Positions 26,917-35,870 of a stretch of 64,000 nt of DNA are shown here, piece by piece. Below the pieces are notes generated by a model. It was not told the DNA's origin and ran no database searches. It saw only the letters and a program-made list of their open reading frames with translations. Position numbers and translations under genes: made by a program. Origin of the DNA: Desulfopila aestuarii DSM 18488 (GTDB lineage Bacteria; Desulfobacterota; Desulfobulbia; Desulfobulbales; Desulfocapsaceae); contig CAMBBS010000014.1 of NCBI GenBank assembly GCA_945863875.1, positions 46,762 to 110,761 on the forward strand. Direction: 5' to 3'. Position 1 is the stretch's first letter, and each line of letters begins with the position of its first letter.

Positions 26917-27655
26917 ACGCGTCTTCCAGTTCTTTATCATCTATTTCCTGTTTCTCGGCGGCCTGATGGCTCTGAAATATAGCCTTGTGCTCTCCGATTA
27001 CGTCATTCCGGGCCCCGCCGGCATCTTCCGTACCCTGATCGCCGAATACCGCCAATACAGCCTCGCCACCTTAAACACCATGTCTGTGGCGGTGATCGGC
27101 CAGATACTTTCGGTGGTTATGGCGCTGGTTATCGGCATCACCGGCCGTCAGTCCACCTGGCTAGGCTCGTTCATCAAAGTTGCCGCCTACAATTTTCAGG
27201 CCTACCCCATCGTCGCGCTGGCGCCGATCCTCTTCATCCTGCTCGGCGACGGTTTTCTCACGCGCTTGTTGATCGCCGCGATGATCTGTTATTTCCCGGT
27301 GCTTCTCTCCGTTTTAGGCATCATGTCCAAACCGGTTGACGATATCGAACACTTCTACCGGGCAACCGGTCGCATGCGCTGGCAGCTCGAGGTCAAGATT
27401 CGGACTTTTGAAAACCTGGCGCAACTGACCACCGTCATCGCCGGCAGCGCCACCCTGGCCATGGCCGGGACAATTGTCGGAGAATTCATCGCCGCCAATG
27501 CCGGAATCGGTTACAATATCCGAATTGCCCTCTATCAAAGCGATCTGGGCAAGATTCTTATCGCCCTTTTTCTGATCGGCATCACCATTGCCATCTACCA
27601 GGCACTGCTGGAATCACTGGGGGCAGTCATAAAACGGGCCTGGACCGGAAGATAA
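26906..27655 (+). CDS. ABC transporter permease (NitT/TauT type)
   Basis: 249 residues with about six membrane segments and the permease coupling region that contacts the ATPase (near residues 145-170, FYRATGRMRWQLEVKI). The first segment is preceded by a short basic N-terminus. It overlaps the ATPase gene by 11 bases. The family works as a dimer in the inner membrane with one periplasmic binding protein. Confidence 0.88.
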   Translation: MLPRRVFQFFIIYFLFLGGLMALKYSLVLSDYVIPGPAGIFRTLIAEYRQYSLATLNTMSVAVIGQILSVVMALVIGITGRQSTWLGSFIKVAAYNFQAYPIVALAPILFILLGDGFLTRLLIAAMICYFPVLLSVLGIMSKPVDDIEHFYRATGRMRWQLEVKIRTFENLAQLTTVIAGSATLAMAGTIVGEFIAANAGIGYNIRIALYQSDLGKILIALFLIGITIAIYQALLESLGAVIKRAWTGR

Positions 27656-27711
27656 TTCCCCTTTCTGGAGCAGGGTACGACCGGACCTTTCATAGCAAAG
27701 AAGGAGCAATG

Positions 27712-28713
27712 ATGAACAACAAAGCAAAATACCTCATTCTGCCTGCCTGTGTTCTGTTGCTAATGGTGCTGCTTGTCACAACCGGCGCCGAGGCTAGCGA
27801 AAAAGTCGTTTACCGCCTGAAGTGGCTCCGCAATGTCAGCGTGGTCGGCGCCTTATATGCCGAAACCCACCATCTGTTTGAAAAAGCCGGGCTTGATGTG
27901 GAGGTCAAGGCCGGTGGGCCGGAGCGGGATGCGATCAGGGAGCTGGAACTCGGCTATGCCGATTTTGGCGAGGCCTCCGCCGATCAGGTGCTTCGGGCGC
28001 GCGCCAAGGGGGCGCCGGTGGTGGTGATCGCCCAACTGTTCCAGGTCAACCCGCTGCAATGGATGTATCGACCGGAGGAGCTGCAGATAGGAAATCTTGC
28101 CGATCTGCAAGGCAAAGTCATCGGCGTCACCTTTGGCGGCAACGATGAAACCATTATGAACACGATGCTGGCCGAAACCGGGCTCGGCAGCTCCGATGTG
28201 ACGCTCTTTAGTGTCCGCTATGATTATACTCCGTTTTACCGGCGCCAGGTTCAGCTCTGGCCGGTCTATCGGAATGCCCAGGGACCGCTTATCGCAGCAC
28301 AACTCGATAAGGCGGGAGAAAAGACCGCCTTTTTCAATCCGGCGGAATTCGGGGTGAAATTCGTGGCCAACTGCGTCGTCACCGAATCGCGCACCTTGAC
28401 GGAAAAACCCGAACTGGTGAAGCGTTTCCTCGCGGCCCTGCTTGCCGGGTGGCAGCAGGCGCTTGATCCGGGAAATCAGGAAGAAGCCATTAAAACCCTG
28501 CAAAAGTATGATCCGGACACGCCGCGCCCGATCCTGGAAGAGCAGCTGAAGATAACCCGCGAACTGATCCAGCCAAATACTTCGCTTGCCATCGGCACAA
28601 TCGATGAAAAGGGCTGGGAGCAGACCGAGCGGATCATGCGGTTACAGAAACAGCTGTCTATGGAGATCGATCTCAAGGCAATACTCAAACCGGTCGGCGG
28701 TGGTGCCGAGTAG
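27712..28713 (+). CDS. NMT1/THI5-like periplasmic substrate-binding protein
   Basis: About 333 residues. A signal peptide runs to around residue 28 (ILPACVLLLMVLLVTTGAEA). The mature protein has the NMT1/THI5 pattern: VYRLKWLRNVSVVGALYAETHHLFEKAGLDVE, then a Gly/Asp-rich stretch ELGYADFGEASADQV and GKVIGVTFGGNDE. Such proteins bind pyrimidine thiamine precursors, sulfonates, nitrate or similar. ATG 27712 fits AAGGAG five bases upstream better than 27709. Its binding pocket differs from the ThiY protein at 36616, so the two importers probably carry different compounds. Confidence 0.85.
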   Translation: MNNKAKYLILPACVLLLMVLLVTTGAEASEKVVYRLKWLRNVSVVGALYAETHHLFEKAGLDVEVKAGGPERDAIRELELGYADFGEASADQVLRARAKGAPVVVIAQLFQVNPLQWMYRPEELQIGNLADLQGKVIGVTFGGNDETIMNTMLAETGLGSSDVTLFSVRYDYTPFYRRQVQLWPVYRNAQGPLIAAQLDKAGEKTAFFNPAEFGVKFVANCVVTESRTLTEKPELVKRFLAALLAGWQQALDPGNQEEAIKTLQKYDPDTPRPILEEQLKITRELIQPNTSLAIGTIDEKGWEQTERIMRLQKQLSMEIDLKAILKPVGGGAE

Positions 28714-28876
28714 GGGAAATACCAGCCTGAGAGCGAGATCTTAAAAAAATAGCGAAAATATCATTGATAGGGTAATTTTGAGGCATCGGATCGGATGGCC
28801 CTCCTTTTGAGTGACTTTTCCGGGCAACCTTTAAAAAAACATTGACTTGTCACCTTTTCGGTCACCCTCTCACGTT

Positions 28877-29168
28877 ATGGATAAAAGAGAAATAATCAAA
28901 CGCAATTCGACATAGCAAGCCAGAGATGGAGGCTCGTTACGCAGTCCAGCGGCTCGGACTTTTTGGCTCCTATGTTAAGGGGCGCCAGAGAAAGAAGAGT
29001 GATATTGATATACTCGTCAGCTTTAGTCGAGATATTGATCTCTTTGAATTTCTGAACTTGCGCGAGTTCCTTGAGAGTCGACTCAACGCCAAAGTTGATC
29101 TCGTTATGGAATCAGCCCTCAAGCCTGCCATCGGCAGGCGCATCTTGTCCGAGGTTGAGTATGTCTAA
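28877..29168 (+). pseudogene. MntA-type minimal nucleotidyltransferase antitoxin, frameshifted N-terminus
   Basis: The family normally reads as one frame. Here the first frame (MDKREIIKRN, from 28877) stops at TAG, and the rest (KPEMEARYAVQRLGLFGSYVKG..., 80 residues from ATG 28926) continues one frame over. The nucleotidyltransferase motif GSYVKGRQRKKSDIDILV is intact. MntA proteins AMPylate the HepT toxin next to them. The C-terminal part could still be made from ATG 28926. It overlaps the HepT gene by eight bases, as usual for this family. Confidence 0.65.
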
Positions 29169-29519
29169 GGAACGGGACATTACCGATTATCAAACTTGAC
29201 GATATCATAATTGCCATGACGGATATTGAAGAATTCACGCATGACATGTCCTACGACTTGTTCTCAGGGGATAAGAAGACCATCAATGCGGTAACAAGAA
29301 GCCTTGAAGTCCTTGGCGAAGCCACCAAGCACATGCCGTCATCTTTCAGGAAAAAAATATCCTGACTTACCTTGGAATAAAATGGCTGGGATGCGGGATG
29401 TTCTCATCCATGATTATATGGGCGTTGATCTGATGACTGTCTGGAAAGCCTCACAAGAACGGTTGCCTGAATTGAAAGCCCTCTTCGAAAGATTAGACTT
29501 GCCCAAGGATGTAGAATAA
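29161..29519 (+). pseudogene. HepT-type HEPN toxin, broken by two frameshifts
   Basis: The three fragments together give a full HepT: MSKERDITDY (29161-29199), KLDDIIIAMTDIEEF to SFRKKIS (second frame), and KKYPDLPWNKMAGMRDVLIHDYMG to the end (third frame, TAA at 29517). The second break lies in a run of seven A (29351 region), a typical slippage or error site. The RNase motif R-X4-H (RDVLIH) remains in the last fragment. It lies directly behind the broken MntA gene. Either the module has decayed, or sequencing errors are involved; the run of A is suspect, the other two are less so. Confidence 0.72.
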
Positions 29520-29712
29520 CCACTGTTCCCTTGTAGTGCTTCTAGTGTTTCAAAAATGACGGCTCGACGATCCTGTTCATCGTAATAATTTCAAGTATCC
29601 AAATTAACACATGTTCGTCGTCGAGGTTGACGAAGATGCTTGGCTCTAAAGGCTACAAAAACTAACTGAGATTGAAAACACCATGAGATCTGAATATAGG
29701 AGAAAATATGTA

Positions 29713-30363
29713 ATGGATAGCTTGAAAAGCTATTTGAATTCGATAGTAAACAGGCTACTTGTACCCGTGCTTCTCGGCCTGCTTTTTTCCGGCTGTGCTA
29801 CTATGGGTAAAAATGAATGTCTTAATGCCCAATGGCAGAGCGTCGGCTATGAGGATGGAGCCAAAGGGTATAATGCCTCCCGTATCGGCGAATATCGAAA
29901 ATCTTGTGCTGAATATAATGTCTCACCTGACCATGAAGCATATATGCAAGGCCGCCTGCAAGGTTTGACACAGTGGTGTAAGCCCGGCAATGGGTATTAT
30001 CAGGGAAGCCGCGGTGCAACCTATAATGGTGTTTGCCCAGAAGCATTAGAAGCTGATTTTGAGTTCGCAATGAATGAAGGAAGAGCGGTTTACGATTACC
30101 GTAAAAAGATTCATGACCATGAGATGCTGATAGCACATTTACATAGAGAATATGGTGCCATAGGAAAACAAATATCCTTCATGGAAGCAGAATTAATCGG
30201 TGATCAAGGAAGTCCTCGTCGACGCAGGACGTTATTGAATGAAATTCGTGCAGCTGAAAGGGATCGTGAATTGTTGCGCTATGATATCTCTCAGGCTGAT
30301 TTTGCCCTTAACGAAATGCACCGCAATCTCAATACCATGAAGGCAGATATCATTTATGATTAA
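29713..30363 (+). CDS. DUF2799-type lipoprotein
   Basis: About 216 residues. The signal ends in a lipobox (LLFSGC), followed by a cysteine-spaced pattern typical of DUF2799: C....WQSVGYEDGAKGY and later GYYQGSRGATYNGVCP. The C-terminal half is helical and charged, with EAELIGDQGSPRRRRTLLNEIRAAER. It should sit at the inner face of the outer membrane or the periplasmic side of the inner membrane. AGGAGA before ATG 29713 favours this start over 29683. Function is unknown for the family. Confidence 0.8.
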   Translation: MDSLKSYLNSIVNRLLVPVLLGLLFSGCATMGKNECLNAQWQSVGYEDGAKGYNASRIGEYRKSCAEYNVSPDHEAYMQGRLQGLTQWCKPGNGYYQGSRGATYNGVCPEALEADFEFAMNEGRAVYDYRKKIHDHEMLIAHLHREYGAIGKQISFMEAELIGDQGSPRRRRTLLNEIRAAERDRELLRYDISQADFALNEMHRNLNTMKADIIYD

Positions 30364-30625
30364 AGAACAGGTTTGTTGCATTTGCGCAAAAAGCATCAGT
30401 GTCGCAGGGGTTTTCAGGAACTAATGTCAACTTTCCGTGTCATTCACTTGTGTCTTGGATTGCCAATGGCCATCTCTTCCCCAGGGAGGTTCAGGGGCCT
30501 TCCATTGATGGAACAATCTTTGGACCGTGTTTGATCAGACATCAATAAAAAGCTTTATGCACTTGCCTATACGGCAGTTGCCTGTTGTGCGGGGCGCGTT
30601 GAACGGCTTGGCAGCTACGAGGCGG

Positions 30626-31267
30626 TTATCTTTCAGCCAGTCGCCGAAAACGATCGCATACTTCGACTGCGAGGGCGAATACAACATCGAGTGGCATGAA
30701 ATCAATCATGGAGCGATCAAAGAGCATTTTTGCTTCGGCAGGAAAGTCTTCATCACCGGTCCAGTAGAGAATAACTATTGGAATTTCAGGTGTTATCTGA
30801 AATCTAAAAGCAGCATTAGCCAGTTCCAGCGGCTCACCGTTCAGGGCATGACAGCTATCGATGAATGCCTGGAGATTGTTAGCGAAGGTGTTTGAAATGA
30901 GAGCTGTCGGTATCAGGTGCGGCCCTCTGAAAAATGTGGCTCCTCCAGGCAGATCTTTCTCGGAAATCCAGTCTGTACCAGGCCTGTTGTCATCGATGTG
31001 AAGCAGATAATACATCAGAAACACCGGAAAATATTCCTGTGGAACAAAGTCAGCAGGCGAGGCAGCGATGGTCTCCTGCTTCGGGTCCACCGAATACGTT
31101 TCATTCCAGAGCCTTACTGAGTATGTGCCGCTGGCAGTATCATAAACCGCACGGTTATTGCGGCAAATGTTTTCAGGGACTGCGGCAGCGAGCTCGCTGA
31201 AATATCGGCGGTCAACCCATTTGATCATCTCTTCCACTCGAATGTATGGGATGGATATTTTTTGCAT
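30626..31267 (-). CDS. DUF3786-family protein
   Basis: 213 residues, no membrane segment or signal. The DUF3786 pattern is visible in the middle: LPGGATFFRGPHLIPTALI, and YWTGDEDFPAEAKMLFDRSMIDFMPLD near the end. The family is common in sulfate reducers and methanogens, sometimes fused to corrinoid or iron-sulfur proteins, and its role is not established. It is convergent with the lipoprotein gene (262-base gap, 30364-30625, without other features). No ribosome site is evident before the ATG. Confidence 0.75.
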   Translation of the reverse strand: MQKISIPYIRVEEMIKWVDRRYFSELAAAVPENICRNNRAVYDTASGTYSVRLWNETYSVDPKQETIAASPADFVPQEYFPVFLMYYLLHIDDNRPGTDWISEKDLPGGATFFRGPHLIPTALISNTFANNLQAFIDSCHALNGEPLELANAAFRFQITPEIPIVILYWTGDEDFPAEAKMLFDRSMIDFMPLDVVFALAVEVCDRFRRLAER

Positions 31268-31387
31268 GCCAGGATGGACAGCAACTCCTCTTTTGCAACG
31301 ATTCTGTATCGCGCTAAACGATACGAATGGAATCCGGCCAATTCAACTTGTAGCTCTTTTCCAGGTTCATGGTTTCCCGCGAGTAGT

Positions 31388-31732
31388 CTAAAATTTCGTC
31401 GGGGCTAAGCTTGGCAGATAGTCGGCTCGAACCGGGGAAAAAACCTCAACGACTACCGAATCCTCAACAGCGATAACAGAGTGTTCACTGCCTCCGGGAA
31501 TGCACCAGCTATCGCCGGCTTCCACTTCAAGTTCTTCTTTCCCGATGGTGAAAAGGAGTTTTCCTGAAATCATCAGTCCGGTTTGCTCATGGGGGTGTTG
31601 GTGAGGTGGTATTTTAGCACCTCGTGACAGCTGGAAGCGGCCCATGAGGGTTTTTTCGCCATGCACGAGGGTTTGCAACTGAACTCCTTCCAAAAGTTCT
31701 CGATATTCCTTGTTATTGTTTTTGCGAAACAT
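31388..31732 (-). CDS. Small cupin-domain protein
   Basis: About 114 residues with a single cupin barrel. The metal-binding motif PPHQHPHEQTGLMISGK is followed by GDSWCIPGGSEHSVIA, as in cupin_2 proteins. It lacks a helix-turn-helix, so it is an enzyme or a small-molecule binder. GGAGG in the upstream frame favours ATG 31732 over 31753. It may be cotranscribed with a 39-codon ORF just upstream. Substrate unknown. Confidence 0.82.
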   Translation of the reverse strand: MFRKNNNKEYRELLEGVQLQTLVHGEKTLMGRFQLSRGAKIPPHQHPHEQTGLMISGKLLFTIGKEELEVEAGDSWCIPGGSEHSVIAVEDSVVVEVFSPVRADYLPSLAPTKF

Positions 31733-31832
31733 TTTCTCGATCTTCCTCCACATCTTTCAAGGTTTTCGGCCGTTCTTTGTAAGAATGGATTGTCAATTTC
31801 ATCAAACAACCAGCGTCTGCTATTATACTCAT
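31713..31832 (-). CDS. Short ORF of 39 codons before the cupin gene
   Basis: The ORF begins ATG at 31832 with GGAGGAG just upstream and reads MSIIADAGCLMKLTIHSY..., rich in charged residues at the end. It overlaps the cupin gene start by 20 bases. It is not recognised, and only the strong ribosome site supports it. Confidence 0.3.
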   Translation of the reverse strand: MSIIADAGCLMKLTIHSYKERPKTLKDVEEDRENVSQKQ

Positions 31833-31857
31833 TGTACTCCTCCAACCTGCTCCTGCG

Positions 31858-32430
31858 CTACAGAGAAGGTCGGTACAGTGGTCCAAAAAGGTCAAGCTGG
31901 GTGAGATAAAGTCTCATATCAAATTCCAGTTGGTGATATGCTGGTTCCATGAAGGTGCACAGTTTGAAAAAGGCTTTGTTATGATCTTTTTCTTTCAAAT
32001 GGGCCAGTTCGTGGATGACAATCATGCGTAAAAAAGGTTCTGGAGCTTTTTTAAACGTCGAGGCAATGCAAATTTCATTTTTTGCTTTGAGCTTTTTTCC
32101 CTGTACCCGCGAGACAAATTTATGTAGTCCAAGCGCTTGGTGCTTCATCTGGATTTTTGGGTCAAATATCACCTTGCTGAGCGGTTGTGATTTCTGCATG
32201 TAGTCATGCTTTATAGCCATGACGTAATCATAAAGAGCTCTGTCGGTATGAATTTCATGTGCTGAAGGGTATTTCTCTAACAGCAGTTTCGCTAAGGTAT
32301 TTTTTGATATCAGTCCTTGCACCTGGTGACACAAGTCTTCCGAATAGCCAGCTAAATATTTTAGTTCCTGCATTTTGGTTAAGTCAAAATGGGTTGATGC
32401 ATCGATGAATTGATGTCTTTGGAGTGGCAA
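31858..32430 (-). CDS. YgjP/DUF45-type metal-dependent hydrolase
   Basis: 190 residues. The zinc-binding motif HELAH occurs in LRMIVIHELAHLKEKDHNKAF, followed by a third ligand His; the layout is that of the YgjP/DUF45 group, close to the WSS1/SprT clan. The annotated start is TTG at 32430 and is uncertain; ATG 32373 is an alternative. The gene runs toward the cupin gene, 25 bases from the short ORF start, so they may be cotranscribed. Substrate unknown. Confidence 0.75.
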   Translation of the reverse strand: MPLQRHQFIDASTHFDLTKMQELKYLAGYSEDLCHQVQGLISKNTLAKLLLEKYPSAHEIHTDRALYDYVMAIKHDYMQKSQPLSKVIFDPKIQMKHQALGLHKFVSRVQGKKLKAKNEICIASTFKKAPEPFLRMIVIHELAHLKEKDHNKAFFKLCTFMEPAYHQLEFDMRLYLTQLDLFGPLYRPSL

Positions 32431-32574
32431 CCCCGGTGGTGTAAGAAAATGCCTGTTTTAAAACACATGCTACTTGTACCAAATTTAATGAAAAATATCG
32501 ATAATTCGTCTCGGGATATAAATCTGCTCACGGCTGGGATGATTTTTTGTGAACGAAAAAAGAGTGAGAATACC

Positions 32575-32603
32575 TTGACTTTGGTCTTCGAGTCTCCTAT
32601 AGA
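32575..32603 (+). promoter_or_regulatory. Promoter of the thiamine operon
   Basis: TTGACT (32575-32580) and TATAGA (32598-32603) are separated by 17 bases, a near-consensus sigma-70 promoter. Transcription would start just before the TPP riboswitch. Confidence 0.75.
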
Positions 32604-32618
32604 TGCGCATGTAACATT

Positions 32619-32699
32619 TTTTGCAGGGGGTGGCCGTATGGCCTGAGAAGATACCCGTTGAACCTGATCTGGATAACACCAGCGTAGGGAATTGCAGAA
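32619..32699 (+). promoter_or_regulatory. TPP (THI-box) riboswitch
   Basis: The conserved elements are all present: GGGGG and GCCTGAGA, then ATACCCGTTGAACCTGATCT, GGATAACACC and AGCGTAGGGA. The ends TTGCA and TGCAG pair as stem P1. It precedes thiM and should reduce expression of thiM-thiE-thiD and the ThiXYZ-type genes when thiamine pyrophosphate is bound. About 95 bases separate it from the thiM start. No clear terminator hairpin was seen, so control may be at translation or elongation. Confidence 0.95.
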
Positions 32700-32794
32700 T
32701 GTCCTTCCTCTTTTTCATTCTTCGATCCGTTCGCTCGTCTTTTCTCCCCTGCTCGTTAAGTGAGGACTACAATCTTTATCGGTCGAGTTACGTT

Positions 32795-33601
32795 ATGTCG
32801 AAGATTTCCCTGAAAGCTGCGGAAAACCTGCAGAAAATTCGTGAAACCAAACCACTCATTCATAATATCACCAACTTTGTGGTAATGAATTATACCGCAA
32901 ATGTCCTGTTGGCCATGGGGGCATCTCCGGTTATGGCCCATGCCGAGAACGAAGTGGAAGATATGGTCGCCTATGCCGGATCTCTGGTGCTGAATATCGG
33001 TACTCTCACTGATCCATGGGTTGCCTCCATGGTAAGAGCAGGAAAAAGGGCGACTGCACTGCAAAAACCGATCATTTTCGATCCAGTCGGTTCAGGCGCA
33101 ACACCTTTTAGAACCGCTTCGGCCAAGGCCATCATCGACAAAACAAAGGTAAGTGTAATTCGCGGAAATGCCTCGGAAATTCTTTCTTTGGGCAGTCAGC
33201 AGTCGACGGCCAAAGGTGTTGATGCTACAGATTCAGTTCAAGATGCGGCGGTAACGGCTTCCCTGCTCGCGCAAGAACTGCGGACGATCCTGGCGATTAC
33301 CGGACCGATTGATCTGGTGACCGATGGTACTCGCGTACTCAATATCGCCAATGGCCATCCGCTTATGCCTTATGTTACCGGGACGGGATGTTCCGCCACA
33401 GCGATCATTGGTGCTTTTGCGGCGGTGGATACGGATTACCTTACCGCTGCCGCAACAGGCCTGTCGTTTTTTGGTCTGGCCGGAGAAATCGCAGGTAAGG
33501 CGGCAAATGGACCTGGTTCCTTTATGATTCACCTGCTGGATGCTCTCTACAATATGACACCGGAACAGCTTGAAACAGGATGTCGCATTCATGAAAGCTG
33601 A
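32795..33601 (+). CDS. thiM: Hydroxyethylthiazole kinase
   Basis: 268 residues. The start MSKISLKAAENLQKIRETKPLIHNITN matches ThiM N-termini, so ATG 32795 is right, although the frame is open upstream through the riboswitch. ATP-binding and catalytic region TGTGCSATAII lies near the end. The enzyme phosphorylates hydroxyethylthiazole for thiamine salvage. It overlaps thiE by 11 bases. The TPP riboswitch upstream controls it. Confidence 0.95.
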   Translation: MSKISLKAAENLQKIRETKPLIHNITNFVVMNYTANVLLAMGASPVMAHAENEVEDMVAYAGSLVLNIGTLTDPWVASMVRAGKRATALQKPIIFDPVGSGATPFRTASAKAIIDKTKVSVIRGNASEILSLGSQQSTAKGVDATDSVQDAAVTASLLAQELRTILAITGPIDLVTDGTRVLNIANGHPLMPYVTGTGCSATAIIGAFAAVDTDYLTAAATGLSFFGLAGEIAGKAANGPGSFMIHLLDALYNMTPEQLETGCRIHES

Positions 33602-34247
33602 TTATGGCGGAAAAAGAATCGATTACTCACTGTATTTAGTGACGGATAGAAGCCTGTCGCGGGGCCGGTCTACTGAAGAAATTGTGGCTGCAGCGGTTCG
33701 CGGGGGTGTCACCTGTGTCCAGCTGCGTGAAAAGCATTGCTCCACCCGTGAGTTTATACGAGAGGCCTGTCGCCTGCAGCCGATCCTGCGTCACCACAAG
33801 ATTCCATTAATTATTAATGATCGGCTGGACGTCGCTTTGGCAGTAGGTGCAGAGGGCGTTCACCTTGGCCAGAGTGATATGGATATTGTTGATGCCCGCC
33901 GCCTGGTGAAACATAATATGATTATCGGCGTCTCCGTGGAGTGTCTTGATGATGCCATCGTCGCTGAACAGGAAGGGGCAGATTACATTGGCATAAGCCC
34001 GGTATTTTCAACAGGTACGAAAGTCGATACGGCAGCACCTTTGGGGCTTGAGGGCATTCGCCTGATTCGCCGGGCGGTGCATATTCCCCTTGTCGGAATT
34101 GGTGGAATTAATGTGGGTAATGTTCGGGAGATACTCTCTGCAGGGGCCAACGGAGTCGCGGTTGTGTCAGCTATAGTTGGTGCAGTTTGTCCTGAAACAG
34201 CTGCAGCAGAGTTGAAAAAATTACTAATGAGCGTTAATGAATTTTGA
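33591..34247 (+). CDS. thiE: Thiamine-phosphate synthase
   Basis: About 218 residues. The TIM-barrel motifs are clear: LYLVTDRSL, CVQLREK, PLIINDRLDVAL, GAEGVHLGQSD, and GISPVFSTGTK with GIGGI near the end. It joins hydroxymethylpyrimidine diphosphate to the thiazole phosphate. The start at 33591 overlaps the thiM end by 11 bases, so the two are translationally coupled; AGGATG is a weak ribosome site. Confidence 0.95.
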   Translation: MKADYGGKRIDYSLYLVTDRSLSRGRSTEEIVAAAVRGGVTCVQLREKHCSTREFIREACRLQPILRHHKIPLIINDRLDVALAVGAEGVHLGQSDMDIVDARRLVKHNMIIGVSVECLDDAIVAEQEGADYIGISPVFSTGTKVDTAAPLGLEGIRLIRRAVHIPLVGIGGINVGNVREILSAGANGVAVVSAIVGAVCPETAAAELKKLLMSVNEF

Positions 34248-34263
34248 TTGAGAGAGGAAGAGT

Positions 34264-35097
34264 ATGCTGACAGATGCCAAAAAAAAATATTATCGGGTAT
34301 TAACCATAGCCGGATCCGATAGTGGTGGCGGTGCGGGAATACAGGCAGATCTTAAAACCATTGCGGCGAATGGCTGTTACGGCATGAGTGTGATAACAGC
34401 GCTCACTGCGCAAAACACCGTTGGCGTCAGTGGAATTCATGGCGTACCGATTGATTTTGTGCGCCTGCAGATGGAAGCGGTGTTGTCGGATATCGGCACT
34501 GACGCGGTGAAAATCGGTATGCTCTTTTCACCGGAGTTGATTGCGACGGTTGCCGAGCAGCTGCAGAGGTTTCATGTGGAGAATATCATATTAGATCCGG
34601 TGATGATAGCGCAAAGCGGCGATAAACTCTTACAGGATGAAGCCATTGATGCCCTCAAAAGCCGACTGATTCCGATGGCAGAACTCATCACCCCGAATTT
34701 ACCGGAAGCCTCGGTCCTTCTTGACCGGGAAATAACCACTTTAGATATGGTAGCTGGCGCGGCGAGAGAACTGTGTCGTTTAGGATGCACCAATGTATTG
34801 ATAAAGGGGGGGCATCTTGAAGGGGAAGTGAGTGATGACTGCCTGTATCTGGGCAAGGCCGATGAGATGATTTTTCTGCCTGCCGTACGGATAGAGACTC
34901 GCAACAATCATGGAACTGGGTGCACATTATCCTCGGCTATCGCCTCAGGGATTGCCAAAGGGCACGATGTGGCAAAAGCTGTTCGTCTGGCAAAAGAGTA
35001 TATTACCGGTGCTATTGCTGCCGGTGCCGGGTATTCGATTGGCAACGGACATGGACCGGTCCATCATTGCTATACATTTGAGCATATACTGCATTGA
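34264..35097 (+). CDS. thiD: Hydroxymethylpyrimidine/phosphomethylpyrimidine kinase
   Basis: 277 residues of the ribokinase-like fold: TIAGSDSGGGAGIQADLKT at the start, MSVITALTAQNT, ILDPVMIA and the ATP-site GTGCTLSSAIASG. It phosphorylates hydroxymethylpyrimidine twice for ThiE. GAGAGAGG precedes ATG 34264. The stop codon overlaps the TTG start of the transporter ATPase gene that follows. Confidence 0.95.
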   Translation: MLTDAKKKYYRVLTIAGSDSGGGAGIQADLKTIAANGCYGMSVITALTAQNTVGVSGIHGVPIDFVRLQMEAVLSDIGTDAVKIGMLFSPELIATVAEQLQRFHVENIILDPVMIAQSGDKLLQDEAIDALKSRLIPMAELITPNLPEASVLLDREITTLDMVAGAARELCRLGCTNVLIKGGHLEGEVSDDCLYLGKADEMIFLPAVRIETRNNHGTGCTLSSAIASGIAKGHDVAKAVRLAKEYITGAIAAGAGYSIGNGHGPVHHCYTFEHILH

Positions 35098-35870
35098 GAG
35101 AGAACCGGTTGGCAAGACATGCAGAATCAGGAGAGGCTCCGTCAATTAATTTTAACAATGTTTCTCTTTCCTTAGGCGACAAACCGCTGTTTGACAGCCT
35201 GTCCATGACTATTGATGGTGGCCGGTGCACCTGTATCCTCGGGCCCAGCGGCTGTGGTAAATCGACCTTGCTGCGAATGATCTCGCACACGACGACTCTT
35301 GTCTACCAGGGTACTATTCGAATTGAGTCCCAAACCGCGGGAGATGGCAAAATTGCCTGGATGAGCCAAAATGATTTGTTATTGCCGTGGTTGTCGCTCC
35401 TCGATAATGTTCTGCTTGGTGTAAAATTGCGCAATGCAGAATCGAGCTCTCACCGGGCAAAGGCCCGGGCGCTTCTCAAAGAGGCGGGGCTTGCAGAATA
35501 CGAGGATGCCTTGCCGGCCACTCTTTCCGGAGGCATGCGTCAAAGAGGTGCATTATTGCGTACGCTGATGGAAGAACGGCCGGTGCTCCTGATGGATGAA
35601 CCTTTTTCTGCTCTGGATGCCCTTGCCAGGATGAAATTGCAGAATCTCTCCGCCAGACTTACCCGTAAGTCAACCGTACTGCTGGTAACCCATGATCCGA
35701 TGGAGGCTTTACGGATGGGCCATAAGGTTTTGGTTCTATCGAACAGGCCGACCCAGGTGAAAAGTATTGTCTCTCTTGCCGGAACTCCGCCGCGAAATGT
35801 TGACGACCCGGAAATTCAGGCCTACTTCAGCGTGTTGCTTGGTCAGCTGATGGATGAGAGTCCCGTTTGA
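35094..35870 (+). CDS. thiZ: ThiZ-type ABC transporter ATP-binding protein
   Basis: 258 residues with Walker A GPSGCGKS, signature LSGGMRQR and Walker B VLLMDEPFSAL. The start is TTG at 35094, sharing four bases with the thiD stop (TTGA). The riboswitch-controlled position and the following permease and NMT1 binding protein match the ThiXYZ importer, which takes up pyrimidine thiamine precursors such as formylaminopyrimidine. The substrate is inferred from context. Confidence 0.85.
   Translation: MRENRLARHAESGEAPSINFNNVSLSLGDKPLFDSLSMTIDGGRCTCILGPSGCGKSTLLRMISHTTTLVYQGTIRIESQTAGDGKIAWMSQNDLLLPWLSLLDNVLLGVKLRNAESSSHRAKARALLKEAGLAEYEDALPATLSGGMRQRGALLRTLMEERPVLLMDEPFSALDALARMKLQNLSARLTRKSTVLLVTHDPMEALRMGHKVLVLSNRPTQVKSIVSLAGTPPRNVDDPEIQAYFSVLLGQLMDESPV

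Noticed and set aside
32621..32794. Upstream in-frame extension of thiM, including ATG 32700
   Set aside because: It runs through the TPP riboswitch, and family members begin at the ATG of 32795.
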